Positions 44,252 through 52,103 of a DNA stretch of 64,000 nucleotides are shown here, piece after piece. The stretch lies in NCBI RefSeq assembly GCF_003362725.1, contig NZ_QKTV01000007.1:124001-188000 (forward strand). The letters run 5' to 3'. Both the position numbers and the translations under genes were made by a program. Numbering within the stretch: the first letter of the stretch is position 1; every line of letters begins with the position of its first letter. The notes under the pieces are model-generated. The model was not told the DNA's origin. It did no database searches and was given only the letters and a program-made list of their open reading frames with translations. The stretch is from Winogradskyella aurantiaca. Lineage in GTDB: Bacteria > Bacteroidota > Bacteroidia > Flavobacteriales > Flavobacteriaceae.

Positions 44252-44718
44252 TGGACAATATCATACATAAGTTTTATACGGCTTTCAATAATCTAGACGC
44301 TGAAGGCATGGTAGCCTGTTATCATGATGACGTCTATTTTAAAGATCCGGCGTTTGGTGTCTTGACGGGTATCAAAGCTAAAAACATGTGGAGAATGCTA
44401 GTGGAATCTCAGAAAAACAAAGACTTTAGCGTATATTTTGACAGTATCAAATTAGATAACGAAAAAGGCTCTGCTCATTGGGAGGCCAAATACACCTTTT
44501 CGCAAACGGGAAGGCCAGTTCATAATATAATGGAGGCCAATTTTGAAATTAAAGAGGGCCAAATCATAAAACATGTAGATCATTTTAATTTACATCGATG
44601 GGCAAAACAAGCTTTTGGTTTCAAAGGGGCTTTAATTGGTGGAACAGGTTATTTTAAAAACAAACTTCAGCAGCGCACTAATAAACTTTTGGCTCAGTAT
44701 GAAAAAAAGCTGAAATAA
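44251..44718 (+). CDS. NTF2-like (SnoaL-type) protein
   Basis: 155 residues, small cone-shaped NTF2 fold: an N-terminal helix (MDNIIHKFYTAFNNLDAEGMVACYHDDVYFKDP), then strands and DHFNLHRW. Such proteins bind small hydrophobic molecules or act as isomerases. No signal peptide, so it is cytoplasmic. It is the last gene of the LytS/LytTR operon, with its ATG sharing a base with the previous stop (TAATG). A weak hairpin overlaps its end. Confidence 0.85.
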   Translation: MDNIIHKFYTAFNNLDAEGMVACYHDDVYFKDPAFGVLTGIKAKNMWRMLVESQKNKDFSVYFDSIKLDNEKGSAHWEAKYTFSQTGRPVHNIMEANFEIKEGQIIKHVDHFNLHRWAKQAFGFKGALIGGTGYFKNKLQQRTNKLLAQYEKKLK

Positions 44719-44820
44719 TAACAAATCAGCTTTCTCTAATCTATGTTTCTTTTTAGGGACCTCAATGGTTTACTTTATGTTTCATAGCATTAATTAAATA
44801 TCAAATGCCATGCCAAAATT

Positions 44821-45369
44821 CTACGAATATTCAGGTACTTTTCCTTTAACCCCCCTGAAAAAACTGTAAATAGTTTTGAAATCAGCTTCCATATCATCGG
44901 TCGGATAAAAAGGTTCAGATACAAGGTTGCGCTTATTTTCAAAATCCAGAGTGAACATAATTATTGGAACACCCGCAGCCTTGGCGATATAGTAAAAACC
45001 TGTTTTCCATTCCTCAACTTTTTTACGAGTTCCTTCTGGAGCAAGAGTAAGCCTAAACTCTTCTTCGTTTTCAAATAGCTTCACTATCTGATCCACCATA
45101 TTTCCTTTAGTGCCTCTGTCTACCGGTTTGCCCCCAATAGATCTAAAATAATAACCAAATGGCCAGATAAATAGTTCTTTCTTTCCTATAAAATTAGTTT
45201 TTACACCTGTGATTTTTCGCAATAGCAAGCCAATATAGAAATCGTGCCAACTGGTATGGGGAGCCGCTATTAATACAGCTTTTTTTACAATATCTTTGGA
45301 AAAATTAGAATTCCCCTCAATATTCCAACCTAATAATTTAAAATAAATCCATCTGGCTAATGCACGCAT
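44821..45369 (-). CDS. PlsC-like 1-acyl-glycerol-3-phosphate acyltransferase
   Basis: 182 residues. The HX4D motif in APHTSWHDFYIGLLLRK and EGTRKK (from LAPEGTRKKVEEW) are the PlsC-family catalytic and substrate signatures. The family adds acyl chains to lysophosphatidate or related lipids at the inner membrane. It follows the KdnB-like gene with a 1-base gap, so it belongs to the LPS/lipid cluster. The exact acceptor is unknown; the protein is short (family ~230), but both motifs are complete. Confidence 0.88.
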   Translation of the reverse strand: MRALARWIYFKLLGWNIEGNSNFSKDIVKKAVLIAAPHTSWHDFYIGLLLRKITGVKTNFIGKKELFIWPFGYYFRSIGGKPVDRGTKGNMVDQIVKLFENEEEFRLTLAPEGTRKKVEEWKTGFYYIAKAAGVPIIMFTLDFENKRNLVSEPFYPTDDMEADFKTIYSFFRGVKGKVPEYS

Positions 45370-45370
45370 A

Positions 45371-46453
45371 TTACATTCTTCGATATAATTGATGTAGGTC
45401 CGTTCTTGATACCTTACGTTTCCAATTGGGTCCTAAAGCATTTTCCCATAATGGTTCTAATCCTAAAGACACGTCAATCATTGTGTTTATTTCCTCGTCA
45501 ATTAAGTCCTTACAAATATTTTTTGGAAGTTCAATACCATGTTTGGTCTTCATCTCTCTAAAAATCTTCAAATCCTCTTTATAAAAATCATCTAATTGAT
45601 CAAAGACTATACAATTGCCGATACCGTGTTTGGTACCAAGCACATAAGAAAGACCATAGCTAAGTGCATGTACAACACCAACCTGTGAATAAGCTATACT
45701 CATTCCTCCGTGCCAAGAAGCCATCATTAACATCTCATCTGATAGCTTTTTGTCAACGGTATCAGAAAGAAAGACCTCTTTGCAGAGCTCGTAAGCCTTT
45801 TCACCGTAGCTTTTACTAAATGTATTTAAATATGTGCCATTTAGAGACTCTACGCAATGAATAAAACAATCCATGCCAGTATAAAACCATTGCTGTTTTG
45901 GTACATCTTTTATAAGTTCGGGATCCAGAATCACCTGGTCAAACGGTGTAAAATCACTATTGATTCCCAATTTTTTATCTGGTCCTGTAAGCACAGTCGT
46001 CCGTGACACCTCTGCACCTGTTCCTGAAATTGTAGGGATACCAACATGGTAAATGGCTGGGTTCTTAACCAAGTCCCAACCCTGATAATCCTTAGCTTCA
46101 CCTTTATTAGTGAGCATAATAGAAACAGCCTTAGCTATATCCAAAACACTACCACCGCCTATTCCTATAATTCCTGATGGTCTATCTTTATGAGTTAAAA
46201 TAATCTTCTCAACTAACTCATCCACCTGAGACGTCTTTGGTTCTTCATCAGTTGAAACATATACCATCTCATCGGAATAAGCTAGGGGAATACGCCCTGT
46301 AATCCAGGCGTTACCCTTAAATACATCATCTACTATAAAAATAAATGGAGCTTTATCACTAATGCGCTTAACTTCTAATAGCTCCGAAAGCTGATTGAAA
46401 CATCCACGTCCAAATACGACTCTGGAAACCATTGGATAATTTTTATAACTCAT
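45371..46453 (-). CDS. kdnB: KdnB-like iron-containing alcohol dehydrogenase (Kdo 8-oxidase)
   Basis: 360 residues. SGIIGIGGGSVLDIAKAVS is the NAD-binding loop and VGIPTISGTGAEVSRTTVLT the substrate/metal loop; iron ligands are in GMDCFIHCVESLNG and VVHALSYGLSYVLGTKHGIG. These details match KdnB, the Shewanella enzyme that oxidises Kdo at C8 before transamination to 8-amino-Kdo. It lies in one cluster with kdsB. The aminotransferase partner KdnA is not in this window. A related substrate is possible. Confidence 0.85.
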   Translation of the reverse strand: MSYKNYPMVSRVVFGRGCFNQLSELLEVKRISDKAPFIFIVDDVFKGNAWITGRIPLAYSDEMVYVSTDEEPKTSQVDELVEKIILTHKDRPSGIIGIGGGSVLDIAKAVSIMLTNKGEAKDYQGWDLVKNPAIYHVGIPTISGTGAEVSRTTVLTGPDKKLGINSDFTPFDQVILDPELIKDVPKQQWFYTGMDCFIHCVESLNGTYLNTFSKSYGEKAYELCKEVFLSDTVDKKLSDEMLMMASWHGGMSIAYSQVGVVHALSYGLSYVLGTKHGIGNCIVFDQLDDFYKEDLKIFREMKTKHGIELPKNICKDLIDEEINTMIDVSLGLEPLWENALGPNWKRKVSRTDLHQLYRRM

Positions 46454-46530
46454 GTATGATAATTCTTATGCTAAAATAGGGACTTACTCCCATTAATTAC
46501 CTTTCAATTTATTTTAATTACAGGATGCCA

Positions 46531-47235
46531 TCACATTAAAAATTCTAAAATTTCGTCTGCAGATGACACCGTTTTATAATTGTGGTCTTTTAAATCCTGA
46601 TCTCTTACCTTCTCATGTTCCCACGTAGTATGAAATGGTATGTGAATGGCTTGTGCTCCAAGTTCTATAAGAGGTAAAATATCTGATTTTAAAGAATTTC
46701 CAACCATTAAAAAAGAACGTGGTGTTATATCTAGATGATCAAGTAATCTGGCATAATTCTCGGGCTGTTTTTCACTGAGAACCTCAATATGATGAAAGTA
46801 TCCTGATAATCCGGATTTCTCCAGTTTTCGTTCTTGATCCAAGAGATCCCCTTTGGTGGCCAGAATTAATCGGTACTTTTGAGATAACTCTTTTAATACC
46901 AGTTCAATACCAGGAAGCAACTCTACAGGTTTATTGAGCATCTCCTTGCCAATATTAATGATAGCCTCAATTAGTTTAGGTTCTACCTTGTAATTGGTGA
47001 GTTCAAGACCCATTTCAATCATAGAGAGCATAAACCCTTTGACACCATATCCATAAATAGGTAAGTTTTGAAGTTCTTTTTTGAACAACTCCTGATCAAT
47101 TTTATTAGGAGTCTCATATGATCTGAATAATTCTGCAAACTGTTCTTCAGCCTCACGAAAGTAAGTTTCATTGACCCAGAGCGTATCGTCTGCATCAAAC
47201 CCAATTACCGATATATCTGAATAGTCTATTTCCAA
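46531..47235 (-). CDS. HAD-family hydrolase
   Basis: 234 residues. Motif I is GFDADDTLW (nucleophile Asp15, acid Asp17), motif II LILATKG, and motifs III/IV are covered by [19 protein letters not shown] and [11 protein letters not shown]. The cap is helical, as in the YjjG-like subclass, which hydrolyses small phosphates. It overlaps kdsB by 10 bases and precedes the KdnB-like gene, so it may be a sugar or nucleotide phosphatase of the same pathway. It is not the usual KdsC type, which lacks a cap. Confidence 0.88.
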   Translation of the reverse strand: MEIDYSDISVIGFDADDTLWVNETYFREAEEQFAELFRSYETPNKIDQELFKKELQNLPIYGYGVKGFMLSMIEMGLELTNYKVEPKLIEAIINIGKEMLNKPVELLPGIELVLKELSQKYRLILATKGDLLDQERKLEKSGLSGYFHHIEVLSEKQPENYARLLDHLDITPRSFLMVGNSLKSDILPLIELGAQAIHIPFHTTWEHEKVRDQDLKDHNYKTVSSADEILEFLM

Positions 47236-47954
47236 AGTCTACGTGCTTTTTCTAAATCTTCAGGTGTATCAATCTCAACACCTTGTACAGTGGTTTCTAC
47301 CATTTTAATTCTCCTGTTATATTCTAAATACCTAATACATTCAATCTTTTCTGTGGCTTCTAGCATTTTCATAGGCAAAACGGCAAAATCCAAAATAGCC
47401 TGTTTCCTAAATGCATAAACTCCTTTATGTTTAAAATATCTGGTATTATCATCTTTGGCCCTTGGATAAGGTATAGGGCTTCTAGAAAAATATAACGCAA
47501 AATTGTCTTCGTTGACAATGACCTTAACCGTATTTGGATTTATTATCTCATCCTCATCGGTTATTTCTACCATCAAGGAAGCCAGGTCAATATTGTGGTC
47601 GTGGTCATCTTCAAAAACCAAAAGCAATTTGGCAAGACTTGCTTTTTCAGTAAACGGCTCATCACCTTGAACATTTACAACCACATCACAAGGAACATTA
47701 GCCACAGCCTCAGCGATACGATCACTGCCTGACTCATGCTCTTCCTTACTCATAATACATTTACCACCGTTTGAAGTAATTTCGTTAAAGATAATCTCGC
47801 TATCGGTCACTACATAAACCTCACTAAATAACTGGGTCTTTACCGTAGCCTCGTAGGTTCTTAAAATAACTGTTTTTCCGGCTAAATCTTGCATTAGTTT
47901 CCCTGGAAATCTTGAGGCTGCATAGCGTGCCGGGATCATTGCAATACAATTCAT
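47226..47954 (-). CDS. kdsB: 3-deoxy-manno-octulosonate cytidylyltransferase
   Basis: 242 residues, the usual KdsB size. It makes CMP-Kdo for the LPS inner core. [16 protein letters not shown] is the nucleotide-binding P-loop-like start, [10 protein letters not shown] the substrate loop, and [10 protein letters not shown] the metal-binding Asp. [14 protein letters not shown] and the terminal [14 protein letters not shown] are typical. A TATTTTTG box lies 20 bases upstream. It overlaps the HAD gene by 10 bases. Confidence 0.95.
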   Translation of the reverse strand: MNCIAMIPARYAASRFPGKLMQDLAGKTVILRTYEATVKTQLFSEVYVVTDSEIIFNEITSNGGKCIMSKEEHESGSDRIAEAVANVPCDVVVNVQGDEPFTEKASLAKLLLVFEDDHDHNIDLASLMVEITDEDEIINPNTVKVIVNEDNFALYFSRSPIPYPRAKDDNTRYFKHKGVYAFRKQAILDFAVLPMKMLEATEKIECIRYLEYNRRIKMVETTVQGVEIDTPEDLEKARRLWK

Positions 47955-47974
47955 AATTTGTGTAATGTATTAAT

Positions 47975-47982
47975 CAAAAATA
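47975..47982 (-). promoter_or_regulatory. -7 promoter box (TATTTTTG) for the kdsB cluster
   Basis: On the minus strand this reads TATTTTTG, a perfect TAnnTTTG match, 20 bases before the kdsB ATG. It lies just after the helicase stop, so the kdsB cluster can be transcribed on its own. Confidence 0.5.
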
Positions 47983-47986
47983 ATCT

Positions 47987-49417
47987 TTATTCCATAAAAA
48001 CATCATCTGAAAATCCAATGAGGTACAGTTTAGCCTGAGCCCTTGTAACGGCGGTATACAACCAACGCATATAATCTCGGTCAAATCCATTTGGTAGGTA
48101 GGGCTGTTCTACAAAAACAGTATTCCATTGACCTCCTTGGGACTTATGGCAAGTAATGGCATAAGAAAACTTAACCTGTAATGCATTAAAAAATCGGTTG
48201 TTTTTTATACTTAAAAACCGTTTGTAATTAGATTTCACATCCTGGTAGTCTTCTGCAACACTTTGATACAGTCTATTAGATTCTTCATAAGACAATGAAG
48301 GCGATTCAGATTCAATGGTATCAAGAAGCAAAACGGTCTCAATTGGTTTCATTCTGGGGTAATCCACCATACGTATCTTGACCTCGGCGAATTTAAAACC
48401 ATATAGATCTTTGATACCAAAAATCTCAAGTACTTCTATAATATCGCCATTGGCAATAAATCCTGCCTCAGAGGTTGGTTTAACCCAAAAGTAGTTATTC
48501 TTAACAACCATTAAGTAATCGCCAGCAGAGAGATAGTTATCTCTAAATAATATACGTTCTCGAATTTGTTTATTATACAGGTTTGCCCTTTTGTTACTTC
48601 TAACAATAATTGCCGTATGCTCATGCCCATGATTGGAATAGGCTTCATTGATAGCATCCATAATTTCATACCCATCTACCAATCGTACGATATCGGCAAA
48701 TGGGTTTAGATCAAATTTGAAGCTCTCATAAAATTCATTATTTAGGGTGTCTCTTATTAGTGTAGCATTAGCCAGAATACCAGAAGACTCTGTCTGTCTT
48801 ACTACTTCGGTAAGTGCCATTTTTTGAACTGTCTTATTATAATTGAGCTCTAACAAAGAGGGATTAAGAGCTGGACTAACATCCAACCTCACTGGAGGTA
48901 ACTGGGCTGTGTCTCCAATTAATAAAAGCCTGCATCTAAAGCCGGAATAAACATATTGCAACAAATCGTTTAACAAAGAACCATTTTGATACAATGTACT
49001 TTGTGATTCAGAATCTGGTATCATTGATGCCTCATCCACCACGAACAAGGTGTTTCTATGTTTATTCGGTTGAAGGACAAATTTAACACCACCCCCTTTG
49101 TCCTTTTTTGGAAAGTATATCTTTTTATGAATGGTAAAAGCCTCTTGATTAGAATAGCCCGATATCACCTTTGCAGCCCGTCCTGTTGGTGCTAATAGCA
49201 CTGCACTTTTTTTTATTTGCCATAGATTTGAGACTAAGGTTCCAATAATAGTTGTTTTACCAGTTCCAGCATAACCTGTAAGCATATAGAGCTCATTAGG
49301 CTCAGAATGCAACACAAAATCTGAGAGCTGCATCAAAACAAGGTTTTGAAACTCAGTTGGTTCAAACTGAAACTTCGATTTTAAAAGCTCGTAAAACTCT
49401 CTTGAAGACTGATCCAT
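47987..49417 (-). CDS. RecD-like superfamily 1 DNA helicase
   Basis: 476 residues from the ATG at 49417 (MDQSSREFYELLKSKF). The frame extends 21 codons upstream, but that part looks like untranslated sequence (MPKIVVFKCFNVSILPFIFA). Walker A is LTGYAGTGKTTIIG (Lys54), Walker B FVVDEASMI, motif III GDTAQLPPV, and the last motifs are TCHKSQGGQW and LYTAVTRAQ. It matches the stand-alone RecD/exonuclease V alpha-like ATPases. It may function in DNA repair or replication. Stop lies 4 bases before the kdsB promoter box. Confidence 0.9.
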   Translation of the reverse strand: MDQSSREFYELLKSKFQFEPTEFQNLVLMQLSDFVLHSEPNELYMLTGYAGTGKTTIIGTLVSNLWQIKKSAVLLAPTGRAAKVISGYSNQEAFTIHKKIYFPKKDKGGGVKFVLQPNKHRNTLFVVDEASMIPDSESQSTLYQNGSLLNDLLQYVYSGFRCRLLLIGDTAQLPPVRLDVSPALNPSLLELNYNKTVQKMALTEVVRQTESSGILANATLIRDTLNNEFYESFKFDLNPFADIVRLVDGYEIMDAINEAYSNHGHEHTAIIVRSNKRANLYNKQIRERILFRDNYLSAGDYLMVVKNNYFWVKPTSEAGFIANGDIIEVLEIFGIKDLYGFKFAEVKIRMVDYPRMKPIETVLLLDTIESESPSLSYEESNRLYQSVAEDYQDVKSNYKRFLSIKNNRFFNALQVKFSYAITCHKSQGGQWNTVFVEQPYLPNGFDRDYMRWLYTAVTRAQAKLYLIGFSDDVFME

Positions 49418-49536
49418 TAAGGCAAAAATGAATGGCAAGATACTAACATTAAAGCATTTGAAAACTACAATTTTCGGCAAGATTTTTGATGATAGTATTT
49501 TTACATTCTAGGGTTTTTACGAACAAAAAAAAATTG

Positions 49537-49544
49537 TAGATTTG
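49537..49544 (+). promoter_or_regulatory. -7 promoter box (TAGATTTG) for the 49572 gene
   Basis: TAGATTTG, a perfect TAnnTTTG match, 27 bases before the ATG at 49572. A run TTTT sits where the -33 TTG is expected. Confidence 0.5.
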
Positions 49545-49571
49545 TCACTGACCTAATTTAATAAACTAACT

Positions 49572-50300
49572 ATGTTAACAGTTATCATTGCAGTTGTTGC
49601 TATTATTTTATTAACCATAGGAATTGTATGGTTGATAGATAAATTTGTACCTAAAAAAATAAAGCCATTAATTAATATTGGTCTTTGGGGGTTGATTATT
49701 TATCTAGCCTACATAACATTCTGGTCTGTCTACGGGGAGATTCAGTTTAACCAACTTAAAAAAGAGCGTTACCAAGTTGTTATTGAAAGATTAATTGATG
49801 TTAGAGATGCTCAACTTGCACACAAGGAAGTAACTGGGCGATATGCTGGCACCTTCGATAGTCTTGTGCGTTTTATTGATACCGCTCAAGTTGCCATAAC
49901 ACAGCGTCGCGATTCAACTTACATTGATGAGGAATTAACCAAACGTTATGGTGGAGTTGAAACTGAAGCCACCATGGTGGTTATTGACACCTTAGGTTAT
50001 TATTCTGTAAAGGATTCTTTATTTGGCACCAGAGATTATAAAAATATGAGTAAAGTAGGCATTGGTAAAGCCGGGGCTGAATTTGAATTAAAGGCGGGTT
50101 CCTTAGATGATATTCCTGTATTTGAAGCCAGTGTAGATAAAGCTGTTGTATTAGAAGGTGAGGATCCAAATCTTATTGCCAATGAAAAGCAGGTGGTTTC
50201 TGTAGATGGTGTTAATGGCCCAAATCTGAAGGTTGGTTCTATGGAAGAAATTAAAACAGTTGGAAACTGGCCTAAAAACTATACCACTAAAAAAGACTAA
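49572..50300 (+). CDS. Bacteroidota membrane protein of unknown function
   Basis: 242 residues. Two N-terminal membrane segments (MLTVIIAVVAIILLTIGIVW; IKPLINIGLWGLIIYLAY) are followed by a soluble domain with AQLAHKEVTGRYAGTFDSL, which resembles the early part of pilin-like folds, then a Gly/Asp-rich C-terminus (ELKAGSLDDIPVFEASVD). I recognise no family name. It is transcribed with DUF3822, rsmD in a conserved order I associate with Bacteroidota. Confidence 0.72.
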   Translation: MLTVIIAVVAIILLTIGIVWLIDKFVPKKIKPLINIGLWGLIIYLAYITFWSVYGEIQFNQLKKERYQVVIERLIDVRDAQLAHKEVTGRYAGTFDSLVRFIDTAQVAITQRRDSTYIDEELTKRYGGVETEATMVVIDTLGYYSVKDSLFGTRDYKNMSKVGIGKAGAEFELKAGSLDDIPVFEASVDKAVVLEGEDPNLIANEKQVVSVDGVNGPNLKVGSMEEIKTVGNWPKNYTTKKD

Positions 50301-50305
50301 CTAGT

Positions 50306-51106
50306 TTGAAACAAAATAATAAAGTATTGTCCATTCAAATAAATTTGAATGGACTTTCTTTTTGTATCAAAGACTATCAAGCCAATACGGTTGATCACCT
50401 ACATGATATAGATTTTAATAAAACTCTATCGCCTCATGAAATTCTACCCTATTTAAAAGAAGAGCTCAGCTCCAAAGCAGTTTTCTCTCAAGATTTCCAA
50501 GAGGTTATAGTAATTCACCAGAACGAACTAAGCACCTTAGTTCCCAATATACTTTTCAACGAGAATTCTAGTGCAGACTATCTGAAATTCAATTCTAAAA
50601 TACTTAAGTCCGACTATATTTCACATGACGTACTAGACACTCTTGGAATTACTAATGTTTATGTACCCTTCGTAAATATTAATAATTACATCTTTGACAC
50701 CTTTGGGCAGTTTACATACAAGCATACAACTACTGCGTTTATTGAGTCTATTTTTCAATCAGAGCTATCTTATGACGAGCCGACGTTCTATATTAATCTG
50801 AGTCAAGATTCTTTTGAAATTCTGGTTTTAAAAAAAAACACATTCCTGTTAAGCAATGTTCACGAATACTATTCCAAAGATGATTTTTTGTATTATGTCC
50901 TCTTCACCTTCGAACAATTAAATCTTGACCCAGAGATCAATCGAGTATTCTTGTCTGGGAGGATTGATACAAAGGACGAGAATTTCGAGCATTTGTATTC
51001 TTACGTTCGAAATATTGAATTTCTTTCAGATCATTTAGATTTAAAACAATTTCAAGTTTCCAATGAAGACCTGAACAAATATTTTGTTCTTCTAAACTGC
51101 CACTAA
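50306..51106 (+). CDS. DUF3822-family protein
   Basis: 266 residues beginning at a TTG (no ATG nearby); the first residues are MKQNNKVLSIQINLNGLSF. The DUF3822 family is common in Bacteroidota next to rsmD, as here. The pattern of SIQINLNGLSFCIKD, then FINLSQDSFEILVL and VFLSGRI, fits two related halves, as in actin-like folds; this is inference. Role unknown. The rsmD ATG directly follows its stop. Confidence 0.85.
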   Translation: MKQNNKVLSIQINLNGLSFCIKDYQANTVDHLHDIDFNKTLSPHEILPYLKEELSSKAVFSQDFQEVIVIHQNELSTLVPNILFNENSSADYLKFNSKILKSDYISHDVLDTLGITNVYVPFVNINNYIFDTFGQFTYKHTTTAFIESIFQSELSYDEPTFYINLSQDSFEILVLKKNTFLLSNVHEYYSKDDFLYYVLFTFEQLNLDPEINRVFLSGRIDTKDENFEHLYSYVRNIEFLSDHLDLKQFQVSNEDLNKYFVLLNCH

Positions 51107-51643
51107 ATGCGTATTATTTCAGGAAAACTTAAAGGAAGACGTTTAATGGCGCCCAAGAACTTACCGGTAAGACCTACCACCGATATGGCTAAGGAGGCTT
51201 TGTTTAATATCCTTGAAAACCGCTACTATCTAGACGAATTAGAGGTTCTTGATCTTTTCTCTGGCACTGGTAATATAGCCTTTGAATTTGCCTCAAGAGG
51301 TTGCACTGATATTACTGCTGTTGATAGGCATTATCCTTGTATCAAATTTATCAACGAAGTAAGCTTGGAATTTGATCTAGGTATTAAAACAATTAAAGCT
51401 GACGTGTTTGCTTTTTTAGATGCTCTTAATAAACAACGCTATGATATCATATTTGCTGATCCCCCATACGATATAGATTTGTCTCATTTTGAAAGATTAG
51501 TAACATCTATAAGAGATAAACAGCTATTGTCTGAGGAAGGTCTCTGTATTGTAGAGCACTCTAAACACACCTCCTTATCGCATGTAGAAGGCTTCCAAAT
51601 GCAAAAGAAATACGGAGGTAACTGTTTCAGCTTTTTTAAATAA
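51107..51643 (+). CDS. rsmD: 16S rRNA (guanine-N2)-methyltransferase RsmD
   Basis: 178 residues, normal size. It methylates G966 of 16S rRNA. MRIISGKLKGRRLMAPKN, RPTTDMAKEALFNIL, the SAM loop VLDLFSGTGNIAFEFASRG and the catalytic IIFADPPYD are all present. It starts directly after DUF3822. Its stop lies within 4 bases of the end of rnpB, which is read from the other strand. Confidence 0.96.
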   Translation: MRIISGKLKGRRLMAPKNLPVRPTTDMAKEALFNILENRYYLDELEVLDLFSGTGNIAFEFASRGCTDITAVDRHYPCIKFINEVSLEFDLGIKTIKADVFAFLDALNKQRYDIIFADPPYDIDLSHFERLVTSIRDKQLLSEEGLCIVEHSKHTSLSHVEGFQMQKKYGGNCFSFFK

Positions 51644-51644
51644 A

Positions 51645-51949
51645 AAGAGCAGACCTATAAGCCGAATTCTGTAATGGGAGTTCCCATGTCTATCATTTAT
51701 CTGAACTATTTATTACTAAATAGCTTTAGCTGCCTACCCTCCAGCATGGCACGTGCCGCACTCATACGCTGGTATACATGACATTGCACCACATAGAGTT
51801 TACCTGATTTCACTACAGCATTACCTGTACATTCTTTCTGTTGCACTTTTCCTAACCTCACGGCTGGTGGCCATTAACCACTATGCTGCACTTTGGTGTC
51901 CGGACTTTCCTCTCTGTTTTAAAAACAAAGCGATAGACCAGTCTGCTCC
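51645..51949 (-). ncRNA. rnpB: RNase P RNA (class A)
   Basis: Read on the minus strand, it begins GGAGCAGACTGGTCTATCGC and has the conserved P4-side block GAGGAAAGTCCGGACACC (51912-51895) and, near the 3' end, CAGAATTCGGCTTATAGG. The terminal arms GAGCAGAC (51948-51941 on minus) and GTCTGCTC (51654-51647) pair as helix P1. About 305 bases long. A T-run follows at 51646-51641, abutting the rsmD stop. RNase P matures the 5' ends of tRNAs. Boundaries are good to a few bases. Confidence 0.95.
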
Positions 51950-51952
51950 ATG

Positions 51953-51960
51953 CAAAAATA
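51953..51960 (-). promoter_or_regulatory. -7 promoter box (TATTTTTG) for rnpB
   Basis: On the minus strand this reads TATTTTTG, a perfect TAnnTTTG match, 3-4 bases before the first base of rnpB. The distance to a known RNA start makes this the best-anchored box in the window. Confidence 0.75.
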
Positions 51961-52064
51961 GAAAAATAAGTACGGCTGGTATAGGGCATCGCTATTAATA
52001 AACATTCTTGGTTTTCTTGTTAATAAAAAGACTGCATTTAATAAAGCTTTTGGTTTCAACTTTT

Positions 52065-52072
52065 TAAATTTG
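52065..52072 (+). promoter_or_regulatory. -7 promoter box (TAAATTTG) for dnaX
   Basis: TAAATTTG, a perfect TAnnTTTG match, 31 bases before the TTG start of dnaX. Confidence 0.5.
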
Positions 52073-52103
52073 TAGAAGTCATATCTCAAGATTAGCCAAG
52101 GCC

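Noticed and set aside
44706-44733. Hairpin AAAGCTGA / TCAGCTTT after the NTF2-like gene as a terminator
   Set aside because: The 12-base loop and weak T-run make it marginal, and the left arm lies within the coding sequence.
51753-51998. 81-residue plus-strand frame
   Set aside because: It lies inside rnpB on the opposite strand and matches conserved RNase P RNA blocks, not protein-coding sequence.
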